Shown here in pieces: positions 48,481-57,457 of a DNA stretch of 64,000 nucleotides; position 1 is the stretch's first letter; the number at the start of each line of letters is the position of its first letter. Under the pieces are notes generated by a model, which was given only the letters and a program-made list of their open reading frames with translations, searched no databases and had not been told where the DNA came from. The stretch is from positions 62,001 through 126,000 of the forward strand of contig JACTNB010000006.1 of assembly GCA_014584345.1 (NCBI GenBank), in the 5' to 3' direction. This DNA is from Planctomycetota bacterium. GTDB lineage: Bacteria; Planctomycetota; Planctomycetia; Planctomycetales; Planctomycetaceae. The translations under genes and the position numbers were made by a program.

Positions 48481-51396
48481 TCATTCCCGCGTGATGAATT
48501 CATCCAGGTTCATCAACAAGCGGGCCAGCATCACCCAGGTTGCGGATTCACTTGCCACCTCCGGCTTCGCATCGGGATCGGCCATGACGAGCCGGGCTTC
48601 CTCGGGCGAGCCCGCGAAATCGCGACGCAGCCTGTCAAGATACGACTGCGCCAGTGCGAATTCCTCGTCATCGGGCAACCGGGTGAAACAGAGGCGATAC
48701 CCATGCCGGATGCGATCCTCGTCGCTTGCGGATCGCTCGCGCAGGCGCGCGCCGAATGCTCGATAAACCTCCTGCATCGCTGCATCATTGGCCAAGGTCA
48801 GGGCCTGCAGTGGGGTATTCGAGCGGGTGCGGCTCGTGCAGGTCGTGCTCAACCCGGGGGTATCGAAGGTCGTCAGCAGTGGATGCGGCGCGCTGCGCAT
48901 GAAGAAGGTGTACATCCCCCTGCGATAGCGATCCGGCCCCGTGCTGGTGGGCCAGTTGGCGCGACGCTGCGTGAAATCATACACACCGTCTGGCTGAGGC
49001 GGATATACACTCGGCCCGCCTATCCGAGGATGCAACAAACCGCTTACCGACAACCCTAGATCCCGCACAATCTCCGCATCGACGCGCAAACGGCTTTGCC
49101 GTGCCAGCAATTTATTGTCGGGATCGATCTCTTCGAGTTCCGGACGCGCCAGCGAAGACTGGCGATACGTCGCCGAAGTGACGATCATTCGATGCAACCC
49201 CTTCATCGACCAGCCCGATTCCATGAACTCCGCCGATAACCAGTCCAACAGTTCCGGATGGGTCGGCAAGCTCCCCTGCATGCCAAAATCGTTTTCTGTT
49301 TCGACCAGGCCTCGGGGAAAATAATGCGACCAGGCACGATTGACAAACACTCTCGCGGTCAGCGGATTCTCGCGATCCACCAGCCAGCGGGCCAGATCGA
49401 GACGATTCAAGGGGATATCATCATGCGCCGGCTCCAGCGGATTCAGCATGGCGGGCGTCCCGGGTATCACCAGATCCGCGGGACGCAGAAAGTCTCCGCG
49501 GATCAGCACGCGCGTTTCCCGGGGATGGGGCAGGTCACGCATGATCATGGTGGAGGCGATGCTGGCCTGAAGTTTCTTGCGCTCGGCTTCCAGTTCCGCG
49601 ATGGTTTTCTCGTAGTGCGATTTTTCCACTTCGCCCGGCAGCAACTCGTCTGCCGGCCTGTCGGACAGGGATATACGAAATCGGCCAATGTTATACCCTG
49701 CCGGCTTGTCGCCAAAAACCAGGCTCAACGTCACGCCCCCCTGCGCGGGCACGGCCATTGGCTTGCACAAGAATAGGGCGCTGCGGTTGACGTTCATACT
49801 GCCCTGAGAAACGTTGATGGCCCAGCCTGTCTCGGGCTTTCCATCGATCGCATGCTCCACGGGATACCCCGACTGCGAGTGGTCGACCCGTGACTGTGTC
49901 CAATTCGCAGTCTCCTGGCCAGTTCGCAGTTCGATTTCATTCAGCACGAAATTCCCATTCCCCGCGCGCCCCGGCCCCTGCTTGGGCAAGCTGGCGTGAG
50001 TCAGGGTTTCCAGCTTGACCGCGGTGATCCTTTCCAACCGCGTGGCTAACGTGATCGTATATGTATCGCTGTCGCCATTGTTCCCCGAGACCAGCCAGGA
50101 ACGATCCTCCAATGCTTCGAAGCCTGCGCCTGCCTCGGAATGGACGGATGGGCCCTCGGGTGTCTCCCAGAACGTCGAGGCCGAGCCAGAGGGCTCTGCG
50201 GATTGCTGCTGTTGTTCGCTGGCCTTGAATTCCTCGCGGACTTTCCTCAGGCGGGAATCCAGCGCTGCCAGTTGTGCCTGCTGTTCCGGCGACGGCAGGC
50301 TGAGCGTCGGAGTCACCTGGTTGACATCCTGCCCGCTGTTGAAGAAGGCGAACAACTGATAATACTCCCGCAGGGTCAGCGGATCGTACTTATGATTATG
50401 ACACTGCGCGCACCCGACGGTCAGTCCCAACCAGACCGCTCCCGTGGTATTCACGCGATCGACTACCGCTTCGTTCCGAAACTGTTCGGCATCCGTCCCT
50501 CCTTCCTGATTCACCAGGGTATTGCGATGAAATCCCGTGGCGATCAGTTGGTCCCGCGTCGGATTGGGCAGCAGGTCGCCTGCAAGTTGCTCGATGGTGA
50601 ACTCGGCAAAGGATTTGTCTTCGTTCAGCGCCTGGATGACCCAGTCGCGGTACGGCCAGATGGAACGTTCGGAATCAATGGTATAGCCGTTCGTATCGGC
50701 ATACCGCGCCTGATCCAACCAGTGGCGCCCCCAGCGTTCCCCGTAATGCGGACTGGCTAGCAGGCGATCCACCATCTGTTCGTAGGCCTGGGGAGACGTA
50801 TCCGCCAGAAACGCTTCGATTTCCTCCAGTGTGGGGGGCAACCCGAGCAGATCCAGGGAGACGCGACGTAGCAGCGTTTCCCGGTCCGCCTCGGGGGCCG
50901 GCGTAATCCGCAGAGCTTCCAGTTTTTGCAGCACGAACGCATCGATCGGGTTTCGCACCCAGGCCGATTGACTCGGGGAGCCGGGGACTTCAGGCCGACG
51001 CACGGGACGAAAGGCCCAATGTTGTTCATACCTGGCCCCCTGTTCGATCCAGCTTTCAAGTGTCGCAATTTCAGCGGGTGTCAAGGCCCGCCCGGCTTCC
51101 ACGGGAGGCATCCGCAATTCCGGATCCGCGTGCTTCACGCGGAGTACCACCTCGCTCGTGTCCGGATGACCGGGAATGATCGCAGACGACGACTTTTCCG
51201 CTTGAACTGGCGGCGGAGTGTCGAGCCTCAGGCCCGCTTCCAGTTTCTCCTCGTCGGGACCGTGACACCGATAACAATGGTTCGACAGGATCGGGCGGAC
51301 ATCGCGCACAAAATCGATCGTCTCGTCCGCATGGGCGAGGGAGCCAATCAGCAAACAGACACACAGCAGACAACTCGGCAGGCGGACGTTGCTCAT
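48481..51396 (-). CDS. DUF1549/DUF1553 cytochrome-type protein
   Basis: 971 residues; start at ATG 51396, just before the signal peptide (SCLLCVCLLIGSLAHA, about 8-23). PSCyt1 haem motif CYRCH (41-45), DUF1549 with LLGLPPTLEEIEAF and GERWGRHWLDQARYADTNGY, second motif CAQCHNHKYDP, a beta-rich insert of about 200 residues (SDTYTITLATRLERITAVKLE) reminiscent of the family's carbohydrate-binding inserts, then DUF1553 (WLVDRENPLTARVFVNRAWSHYF). Divergent from the next gene pair. Function unknown. Confidence 0.9.
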   Translation of the reverse strand: MSNVRLPSCLLCVCLLIGSLAHADETIDFVRDVRPILSNHCYRCHGPDEEKLEAGLRLDTPPPVQAEKSSSAIIPGHPDTSEVVLRVKHADPELRMPPVEAGRALTPAEIATLESWIEQGARYEQHWAFRPVRRPEVPGSPSQSAWVRNPIDAFVLQKLEALRITPAPEADRETLLRRVSLDLLGLPPTLEEIEAFLADTSPQAYEQMVDRLLASPHYGERWGRHWLDQARYADTNGYTIDSERSIWPYRDWVIQALNEDKSFAEFTIEQLAGDLLPNPTRDQLIATGFHRNTLVNQEGGTDAEQFRNEAVVDRVNTTGAVWLGLTVGCAQCHNHKYDPLTLREYYQLFAFFNSGQDVNQVTPTLSLPSPEQQAQLAALDSRLRKVREEFKASEQQQQSAEPSGSASTFWETPEGPSVHSEAGAGFEALEDRSWLVSGNNGDSDTYTITLATRLERITAVKLETLTHASLPKQGPGRAGNGNFVLNEIELRTGQETANWTQSRVDHSQSGYPVEHAIDGKPETGWAINVSQGSMNVNRSALFLCKPMAVPAQGGVTLSLVFGDKPAGYNIGRFRISLSDRPADELLPGEVEKSHYEKTIAELEAERKKLQASIASTMIMRDLPHPRETRVLIRGDFLRPADLVIPGTPAMLNPLEPAHDDIPLNRLDLARWLVDRENPLTARVFVNRAWSHYFPRGLVETENDFGMQGSLPTHPELLDWLSAEFMESGWSMKGLHRMIVTSATYRQSSLARPELEEIDPDNKLLARQSRLRVDAEIVRDLGLSVSGLLHPRIGGPSVYPPQPDGVYDFTQRRANWPTSTGPDRYRRGMYTFFMRSAPHPLLTTFDTPGLSTTCTSRTRSNTPLQALTLANDAAMQEVYRAFGARLRERSASDEDRIRHGYRLCFTRLPDDEEFALAQSYLDRLRRDFAGSPEEARLVMADPDAKPEVASESATWVMLARLLMNLDEFITRE

Positions 51397-51744
51397 GTCA
51401 ACTCCCGTGAGGGCGGGCATGGCATGTCGATCGGAATATGCCGACATGCTGTATTCGGGGAACGCAAACAGCCACAAAGCGTGTCATCCGACGCACCTTG
51501 CACCAGTCAATCATCTTACGAAAAGGGATCCAGGAAATGCCAGCCCCAAGGCCATTTCCTCCTCGACGGGAAACGAAACCCGGAATCGACCTCGGCAATC
51601 AACCGGACTTTCTTATTGCCTCTGGCTCGGACTGATGGTAATTTGCATTGGCGGGCAAGATTGCACGTGCTATCATGTCAATTTCGGATTGCACACTCAT
51701 CGGGCCCGCGCTGGGTTCGAGTTTGCCTGATTGAGTTTTCTGTC
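51397..51744. other. Divergent intergenic region with inverted repeat
   Basis: 348 bases between two divergent DUF1549/DUF1553 genes, no gene seen. It contains a perfect 8-base inverted repeat GCATGTCG...CGACATGC (51422-51449, 12-base spacer) about 26 bases before the minus-strand start, and the plus-strand promoter candidate at 51648. Operator use is an inference from the position. Confidence 0.5.
51648..51676 (+). promoter_or_regulatory. Candidate sigma-70-type promoter
   Basis: TTGGCG (51648-51653) and TATCAT (51671-51676) with the ideal 17-base spacing; matches 4/6 and 5/6. The start would lie about 60 bases before the gene start at 51745. Confidence 0.45.
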
Positions 51745-54615
51745 ATGCGTGTCGATCGAATTCTTACTGCTATTCTTCTGGCCTGCCTGACGGCTCTGTC
51801 GCCTGGTCTGTGCGCGGAAGAAACCACGCCAAACTACGAGACGGCCATCGCCCCCATTTTCGCCGGCAAATGCGTGCGCTGTCATAGCGAGCAGGTTCGC
51901 AAGGGAGATTTGGATCTCTCTTCCCTGGCGGCCATTCAACGGGGAGGAGAATCGGGAGAGCCTCTCTTGCACAGGCAGCTCGATGCCAGTTGGTTGTGGA
52001 CGATGCTCGATGGGGGAGGCATGCCGCCTGCCGCCGAAACCCAACTCACGCCCGACGAATTACAAACGATGCGTCGCTGGCTTGAAGCCGGTTCTCCTGC
52101 GCAGGTCGCCCTGTCTCCGCAAGAAAAACCGCTCACGCAGCATGATGTACTGCCGATACTGTTGCTGCGTTGCACCACGTGTCATGGCCCACGACTGCAG
52201 CAGGGGGGTGTTGATTTGCGCACGCGAGCGGCTATGTTGCGGGGTGGCCAGAATGGCCCCGTGTTGCAGCCGGGAGATCCCGAGGGAAGCCTGCTGATCC
52301 AGCGCATGGAATCGGAAGCCTGCCCTCCCCGGGAGTTGTTGCTCAAATTCTTCGTGAAGCGCCCGACAGAAACGGAAATGCAGACCATTCGTACCTGGAT
52401 TGCCGCCGGTGCTCCCGAGGTCGATACGCAGCCCGATATCGCAACAACCAAACCCGATCCCCTCGTGACTGACGAGGATCGCCAGCACTGGGCCTTTCAA
52501 CCTCCGCGGCAAAATACGGAGCATCGCACGATCGATGAATTCATCGAGGCGAAACTGATCCCCCATGGGCTCGATTTCTCTCCCGAGGCCGATCGAGACA
52601 CCCTGATTCGCCGGGCCTATCTCGATCTGCTAGGGATGCCTCCCTCGCCGGAAGAATGGCAAAAATGGCATAGTCACGCCAGTGCTGGCTGGTACGAAGA
52701 GATGATTGAACATCTGCTCGAATCGCCCCGCTACGGAGAACGCTGGGGACGTTACTGGCTCGACGTGGCAGGCTACGCGGATTCTGAGGGAGGAGTTTCC
52801 GCCGATCCCTTGCGCGAAGTTGCCTGGAAGTATCGCGATTATGTCATCGCCGCCTTCAACGAAGACAAACCCTACGACCGCTTTTTGCTGGAGCAACTGG
52901 CAGGAGATGAACTGCTCGATTACGAACGGGCGGAAACGGTCTCCGACGAAATGGTGCGGAATTTGATCGCCACGGGCTTCCTGCGGATGGGCATTGACCA
53001 GACTGGCTCGCGCACCATGAACTTTGTTCCCGAACGATTGGGCGTGATCGGCGACGCCATCAACGTCGTCGGTTCCGGTATCCTGGGGCTGACGCTGGAA
53101 TGTGCCCGCTGCCATTCGCACAAATACGATGCCATTCCCCAGCGCGATTACTACCGATTCAAGGCAATTTTTCAAGGGGCTCTCGACGAATACGACTGGC
53201 TGAGCTTCAAAACACGAGTTCTCGCATTGGCCACGCCCAGCCATCACGAACGGATTACATCGGTAAACCCTCCGCTGGTTGCCGAGATGAAGCAGTGGCA
53301 GAAAGCCCTGACGCAAGCCACGCGGAATGCCAGCCTTGCCTTGCTGGAACACCATTATCCCGAACTGACTGAGCAGGATCGCCAGGAGACCCTGGTCGCG
53401 CTCGGCAAGGCGGATAACATCCGCACCCTGCGACAGAACAAACTTGTCGAATACTACCTTCGGGCCGATCTGCTCCCGGATGCCCTGCAACCGGAACATG
53501 TCCTGGAAGCACGCCGGGATATTGTGGAGATCGAACGCCGCATTGCCGAAACGCAAGAGAAAATGGAACCTCCACCAACTATCCGAGCCCTGTGGGATCG
53601 AGGCGAGCCTTCCCCAACATACGTGCTGCGACGGGGAGAATACGACAAGCCGGGGCCACTTGTCGGGCCGGGAGTCCCTTCCGTTCTAACCGATGGCCGC
53701 ACCCCCTTCGCGGTTGCTCCCCCCTTCCCCGAGGGAACGGCCAAAACAGGTCGCCGCCTCGCCTTCGCCCGCTGGCTGGTCGTGCCCGAGAATCCTCTTA
53801 CCGCTCGAGTGATGGTGAATCGCATCTGGTATCACCATTTCGGCACGGGACTGGTTGCCTCGCTCGAAAACTTCGGCGTCAAGGGAACACCCCCCACGCA
53901 TCCCGAACTGCTCGACTGGCTGGCAGTCGAATTCATCCGGCAAGGCTGGAGCATCAAGCAGATGCATCGGCTGATCATGACCTCCCGGACCTACAGACAA
54001 TCGAGTCGGGCGACGGAGAAGAGTCAGCAGATCGATCCCCGGAATCTGCTGTTCGCCCGTATGAATCCCCGTCGCATGGATGCGGAAGCTCTGCGCGACT
54101 CCCTGCTGTTTGTCTCCGGTCGGCTCGATCCCACACCCGGTGGGCCACCCGATGGTGTCACCGCCGACCGCGATGGCCTGGTAAGCGTGAACCTCACATC
54201 GCGTGGCGGATGGCGCCGCAGTATCTACGTGCAACACCGTCGCACGCAAATGCCCACCATTCTGGAAACCTTCGATTATCCCGAAATGGGCCCGAACTGC
54301 CTCGTGCGGTCCGTCTCCACGGTCTCGCCCCAGTCGCTGTTGATGAAAAACAACGCACACGTTCACGAACTGTCTCGCAGCCTGGCCCAGCGAATTCACA
54401 CGCAACTCGAACAGGCAGAAACAGCCACCAGCGACGACCGAATTTCACTTGCCTTTCAATTGGCACTCAATCGTCTCCCCAGCCCAGCAGAACTGGAAAT
54501 CAGCAGGCAGGCCCTGGAAGAGTTCCGCCTGGCCTGGAATACAGACGAACACCAGGCTTTAATCAGCTACTGCCATACCCTGCTCAACTCGGCCGCCTTT
54601 CTGTATATCGATTAA
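51745..54615 (+). CDS. DUF1549/DUF1553 protein with two tandem cytochrome-type motifs
   Basis: 956 residues from the ATG at 51745; the open frame runs upstream without leader-like sequence. Signal peptide about 1-24. PSCyt1 appears twice: CVRCH (43-47) followed by RKGDLDLSSL, and CTTCH (143-147) followed by QQGGVDLRTR, so two haem domains are arranged in tandem instead of the usual one. Then DUF1549 (GERWGRYWLDVAGYADSEGG), a third CxxCH, CARCHSHKYDA, and DUF1553 (NPLTARVMVNRIWYHHFGTGL) to the C-terminus. Partner DUF1501 gene follows 56 bases later. Confidence 0.9.
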   Translation: MRVDRILTAILLACLTALSPGLCAEETTPNYETAIAPIFAGKCVRCHSEQVRKGDLDLSSLAAIQRGGESGEPLLHRQLDASWLWTMLDGGGMPPAAETQLTPDELQTMRRWLEAGSPAQVALSPQEKPLTQHDVLPILLLRCTTCHGPRLQQGGVDLRTRAAMLRGGQNGPVLQPGDPEGSLLIQRMESEACPPRELLLKFFVKRPTETEMQTIRTWIAAGAPEVDTQPDIATTKPDPLVTDEDRQHWAFQPPRQNTEHRTIDEFIEAKLIPHGLDFSPEADRDTLIRRAYLDLLGMPPSPEEWQKWHSHASAGWYEEMIEHLLESPRYGERWGRYWLDVAGYADSEGGVSADPLREVAWKYRDYVIAAFNEDKPYDRFLLEQLAGDELLDYERAETVSDEMVRNLIATGFLRMGIDQTGSRTMNFVPERLGVIGDAINVVGSGILGLTLECARCHSHKYDAIPQRDYYRFKAIFQGALDEYDWLSFKTRVLALATPSHHERITSVNPPLVAEMKQWQKALTQATRNASLALLEHHYPELTEQDRQETLVALGKADNIRTLRQNKLVEYYLRADLLPDALQPEHVLEARRDIVEIERRIAETQEKMEPPPTIRALWDRGEPSPTYVLRRGEYDKPGPLVGPGVPSVLTDGRTPFAVAPPFPEGTAKTGRRLAFARWLVVPENPLTARVMVNRIWYHHFGTGLVASLENFGVKGTPPTHPELLDWLAVEFIRQGWSIKQMHRLIMTSRTYRQSSRATEKSQQIDPRNLLFARMNPRRMDAEALRDSLLFVSGRLDPTPGGPPDGVTADRDGLVSVNLTSRGGWRRSIYVQHRRTQMPTILETFDYPEMGPNCLVRSVSTVSPQSLLMKNNAHVHELSRSLAQRIHTQLEQAETATSDDRISLAFQLALNRLPSPAELEISRQALEEFRLAWNTDEHQALISYCHTLLNSAAFLYID

Positions 54616-54671
54616 CGTGGCGGTAGCCTATTCCCCGAAACCCGAACTTTGATTTTCCCTGGAACGAGGAA

Positions 54672-56141
54672 ATGCACATCGAATCCCCCCTGGTACAGGA
54701 ATTCAATCGCCGGGATTTTTTCTCGCGCACCCGGGACGGCATCCTCGGCATGGCGCTGGCCCACCTGCTGGGGCAGACAATGACAGCGCCACGATGGGCC
54801 TGCGCGGAACCGGTCCCGCCTCCATCCCATTCGCCCACACTGCACCCCAGGCCAACACACCATACGCCACGCGCCACCTCTGTCATCCAGTTATTCATGA
54901 ACGGAGGACCGAGCCAGATGGACCTGTTCGATCCCAAACCGGTCCTGAACCGCATGGATGGGCAGCCCTACCCAGGCAACGTCGAGGAAATTGGCAACCA
55001 GGGTGCTGGAGATATCGGGGTGATGATGGGAGGCCGCTACCCGATGCAACAGCATGGAGAGTCGGGCATGTGGATGGCCGACGTGCTCCCGGAAACGGCG
55101 AAACTGGTCGATGAACTCTGCCTGATCAATTCCCTGTGGACCGATCATCCGAATCACGACAATGCCTTGTACAAGATCCACAGCGGTCGACTGTTCATGG
55201 GGTATCCCACATTGGGAGCCTGGACGGTATACGGCTTGGGCTCGGAAAATCAGAACCTGCCGGCCTATGTGGTTCTGAACGACCCCCTCGGCCTTCCCAA
55301 GAACGGCACCCGAAACTGGACTGCAGGCTTCCTTCCCCCCCTCTACCAGGGAACGCGTTTAAGGCCCACGGGATCTCCCATACTCAACCTGACTCCCCAG
55401 TTCGAGCAACCGCCGCGTGTGGATGAAGCCTCGCGCAAACTGCTGGACCGCCTGGATCAACTGCACCGCCAGCAACGCCCCTTTCAGCCAGAACTCGATG
55501 CCCGCATCGAAACCTATGGGCTTGCCGCGCGGATGCAACTGTCCGCCGGGGAAGCCCTCGATATCACTTCCGAAACCCGCCAGACGCAGGAACTATACGG
55601 CATCGGCCAGCCGACCACCGATTCCTACGGCAAGCGCTGCCTGCTGGCACGTCGCCTTGTGGAACGGGGGGTCCGCTTTGTGCAGGTGTTTCTCGAAGAA
55701 CAACCCTGGGACAGCCATGTCGATCTGGAAGATAATCATCGCGCCATCTGCACGCGAACCGACAAACCCACGGCAGGACTACTCCGCGATTTGAAGCAAC
55801 GGGGACTGCTCGACAGCACGCTCATTTTGTGGGGAGGCGAATTTGGACGCACCCCCACTTCCCAGAAATCGGGCAACATCTACACCGGGCGCGACCACAA
55901 CATGCAAGCCTTTACCTCCTGGATGGCGGGGGGGGGCGTCAAGGGGGGGCTCACCTACGGAAGCACCGACGACTTCGGCCATGCCGTCGTCGAAAATCCG
56001 GTCAGCGTGCACGACTTTCACGCCACTATCCTCCATCTCCTCGGGTTGGACGTCCAACACCTGTACTACCTCCGCAATGGACTGGAAGAACGCCTCACCG
56101 GAGTGATGCCCGCCCGTGTCGTGCGGGAGTTGCTAGCCTGA
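54672..56141 (+). CDS. DUF1501 protein with Tat leader
   Basis: 489 residues; GAGGA lies very close to the ATG. Tat leader FNRRDFFSRTRDGILGMALAH (about 11-31). Complete DUF1501 text: VIQLFMNGGPSQMDLFDPKP, LARRLVERGVRFVQVF, KQRGLLDSTLILWGGEFGRTP and GRDHNMQAFTSWMAGGGVKGG. It is the usual partner of the preceding DUF1549/DUF1553 gene. Ends before a convergent repeat region. Confidence 0.92.
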   Translation: MHIESPLVQEFNRRDFFSRTRDGILGMALAHLLGQTMTAPRWACAEPVPPPSHSPTLHPRPTHHTPRATSVIQLFMNGGPSQMDLFDPKPVLNRMDGQPYPGNVEEIGNQGAGDIGVMMGGRYPMQQHGESGMWMADVLPETAKLVDELCLINSLWTDHPNHDNALYKIHSGRLFMGYPTLGAWTVYGLGSENQNLPAYVVLNDPLGLPKNGTRNWTAGFLPPLYQGTRLRPTGSPILNLTPQFEQPPRVDEASRKLLDRLDQLHRQQRPFQPELDARIETYGLAARMQLSAGEALDITSETRQTQELYGIGQPTTDSYGKRCLLARRLVERGVRFVQVFLEEQPWDSHVDLEDNHRAICTRTDKPTAGLLRDLKQRGLLDSTLILWGGEFGRTPTSQKSGNIYTGRDHNMQAFTSWMAGGGVKGGLTYGSTDDFGHAVVENPVSVHDFHATILHLLGLDVQHLYYLRNGLEERLTGVMPARVVRELLA

Positions 56142-56150
56142 ACCGTGTAT

Positions 56151-56292
56151 AACTAGCCGCGCCCGTCAGGAAGCGGGCCACGCGGGTGAGACAACCCGAG
56201 ATCTCTCGCCCAACACATGGTCAACTGCAGTGGTTCGCCATGCGAACAAAGCAACTCAAACGTGGCCCGCTTCCTCACAGGCGCGGCTAGTT
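56151..56292. repeat. 32-bp inverted repeat pair
   Basis: Arms 56151-56182 and 56261-56292 pair with 30 of 32 bases (two mismatches), around a 78-base spacer. Each arm ends in AACTAG/CTAGTT and carries CCGCGCC...GCGGGCC, so each arm is itself partly palindromic. It lies right behind the DUF1501 stop. It looks like a REP-type or bidirectional-terminator element; no transposase is near. Confidence 0.75.
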
Positions 56293-56437
56293 GAGTCGGA
56301 GATACACCGCGGCTAGTCTTCGATGATTTACCACAAACGCCAGGACTTACCCTCGGGCGCACTGTCGGACAAGCCGCCAGTAGCATGCAACGAAGTCCAC
56401 TGAGGTGGAGCACGACATGAATGCAGCGGCCCAAGCA

Positions 56438-56468
56438 TAGCCCGCTTCCCGACGGGCGCGGCTAGTTA
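56438..56468. repeat. Third copy of the repeat arm
   Basis: Same orientation as the right arm of the pair (GCCCGCTTCC...GGGCGCGGCTAGTT). The 25-30 bases that follow each of the two right-oriented copies are also similar (TCGGAGATACACCG and TCGGAGATGCACCG), so the direct repeat is near 50 bases long. Confidence 0.65.
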
Positions 56469-56524
56469 TTAGTTCGGAGATGCACCGCCGATGACGCGGG
56501 ACACAAGCACGCGACAACGCGCCA

Positions 56525-57421
56525 TCACTCGCCCGGGCGGGAGGCGATTCCCGCCCGGATGATGGCAAGAACCTGTTCCCGTTCCGTTCCCGCCAGGGTC
56601 AGACGGGGAGCACGGACCCATTCGGAACCGAGTCCCGTTTCTTGCAGACACAGCTTGATGTACTGCACGAAATGGGCATGCGTATCGAGTTTCAACAACG
56701 GTTGAAACCAGCGATAAAGTTCACGAGCCTTGTCCCATTCTCCGGCACGAGTGAGTTCCCAGAGTCGCTGATTTTCGCGTGGAAAAGCAATCCCCGTCCC
56801 CGCAACCCAGCCATCGATCCCCAGAATACTGGCTTCCAGCAGCAGATCGTCGACTCCGGTGAACAGGGCATAACGCGAACCGACCGCATTGCGTATTTCC
56901 GTGATGCGGCGAGGATCACCGGAACTTTCCTTGATCGCGACCAGTCCCGGTTCATCGGCGAGTTCCGCAAACAGCGCGGGAGTAATATCGTTCGAGTAAC
57001 TCAGGGGATTGTTATACACCATCACCGGCAGTCCCCCTTCGCGGGCTACCGTGCGCAAATAATGAGTCGATTCCCGTGCATCGCCGCGATAACACATCGG
57101 AGGCATCAGCATGATGCCCGCCGCGCCCAGTTCCGCAATATCCCGCACATATCGCACGGCCGCCGAAGTGCTAGTCTCCGCAACACCTGCAATCACCGGA
57201 ACCCGCCCCGAGGCCGTCTCCACGCCGAAGCGAATCAACTCCCGTTTCTCCTCGGGCGACAGGGTCTGATTCTCCCCCAGCGATCCTCCGATCACCAGCC
57301 CCGTCACGCCGCTGTTCATCAATACCCGCAGGTGAGTTCCCGTAGCTTCCAGATCTAGCGATTCATCGGACCTGAACTGTGTCGTGCAGGCGGGAAAGAC
57401 GCCTTTCCATTGAATTGTCAT
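56525..57421 (-). CDS. DapA-family lyase/deaminase, likely hydroxyproline-pathway branch
   Basis: 298 residues. GSLGENQTLSPEEK (47-60) is the pyruvate loop, Tyr136 (VYNNPLSY) and Schiff-base Lys164 (AIKESSGD) are intact. The WKGVFPACTTQF start, YNNP.SY.NDITP and LFTGVDDLLLEASILGIDGWV resemble, from memory, the 1-pyrroline-4-hydroxy-2-carboxylate deaminase branch (4-hydroxyproline catabolism) more than true DapA; a search is needed to settle it. It follows the S9 peptidase by 36 bases on the same strand, so peptide breakdown followed by amino acid breakdown is plausible. Cytoplasmic. Confidence 0.78.
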   Translation of the reverse strand: MTIQWKGVFPACTTQFRSDESLDLEATGTHLRVLMNSGVTGLVIGGSLGENQTLSPEEKRELIRFGVETASGRVPVIAGVAETSTSAAVRYVRDIAELGAAGIMLMPPMCYRGDARESTHYLRTVAREGGLPVMVYNNPLSYSNDITPALFAELADEPGLVAIKESSGDPRRITEIRNAVGSRYALFTGVDDLLLEASILGIDGWVAGTGIAFPRENQRLWELTRAGEWDKARELYRWFQPLLKLDTHAHFVQYIKLCLQETGLGSEWVRAPRLTLAGTEREQVLAIIRAGIASRPGE

Positions 57422-57457
57422 GGGTGGGATTTCCTTTAGTTGTCAATTTGTTAGGCG

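Larger units (their letters stand above)
56142..56524. other. Convergent intergenic region with repeats
   Basis: 383 bases between two converging genes, without a gene. It contains the 32-base inverted repeat, a third copy of one arm and a short fragment CCGCGGCTAG (56307-56316). No terminator with T-run is evident, so the repeat hairpin may serve that job for both directions. Confidence 0.6.
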
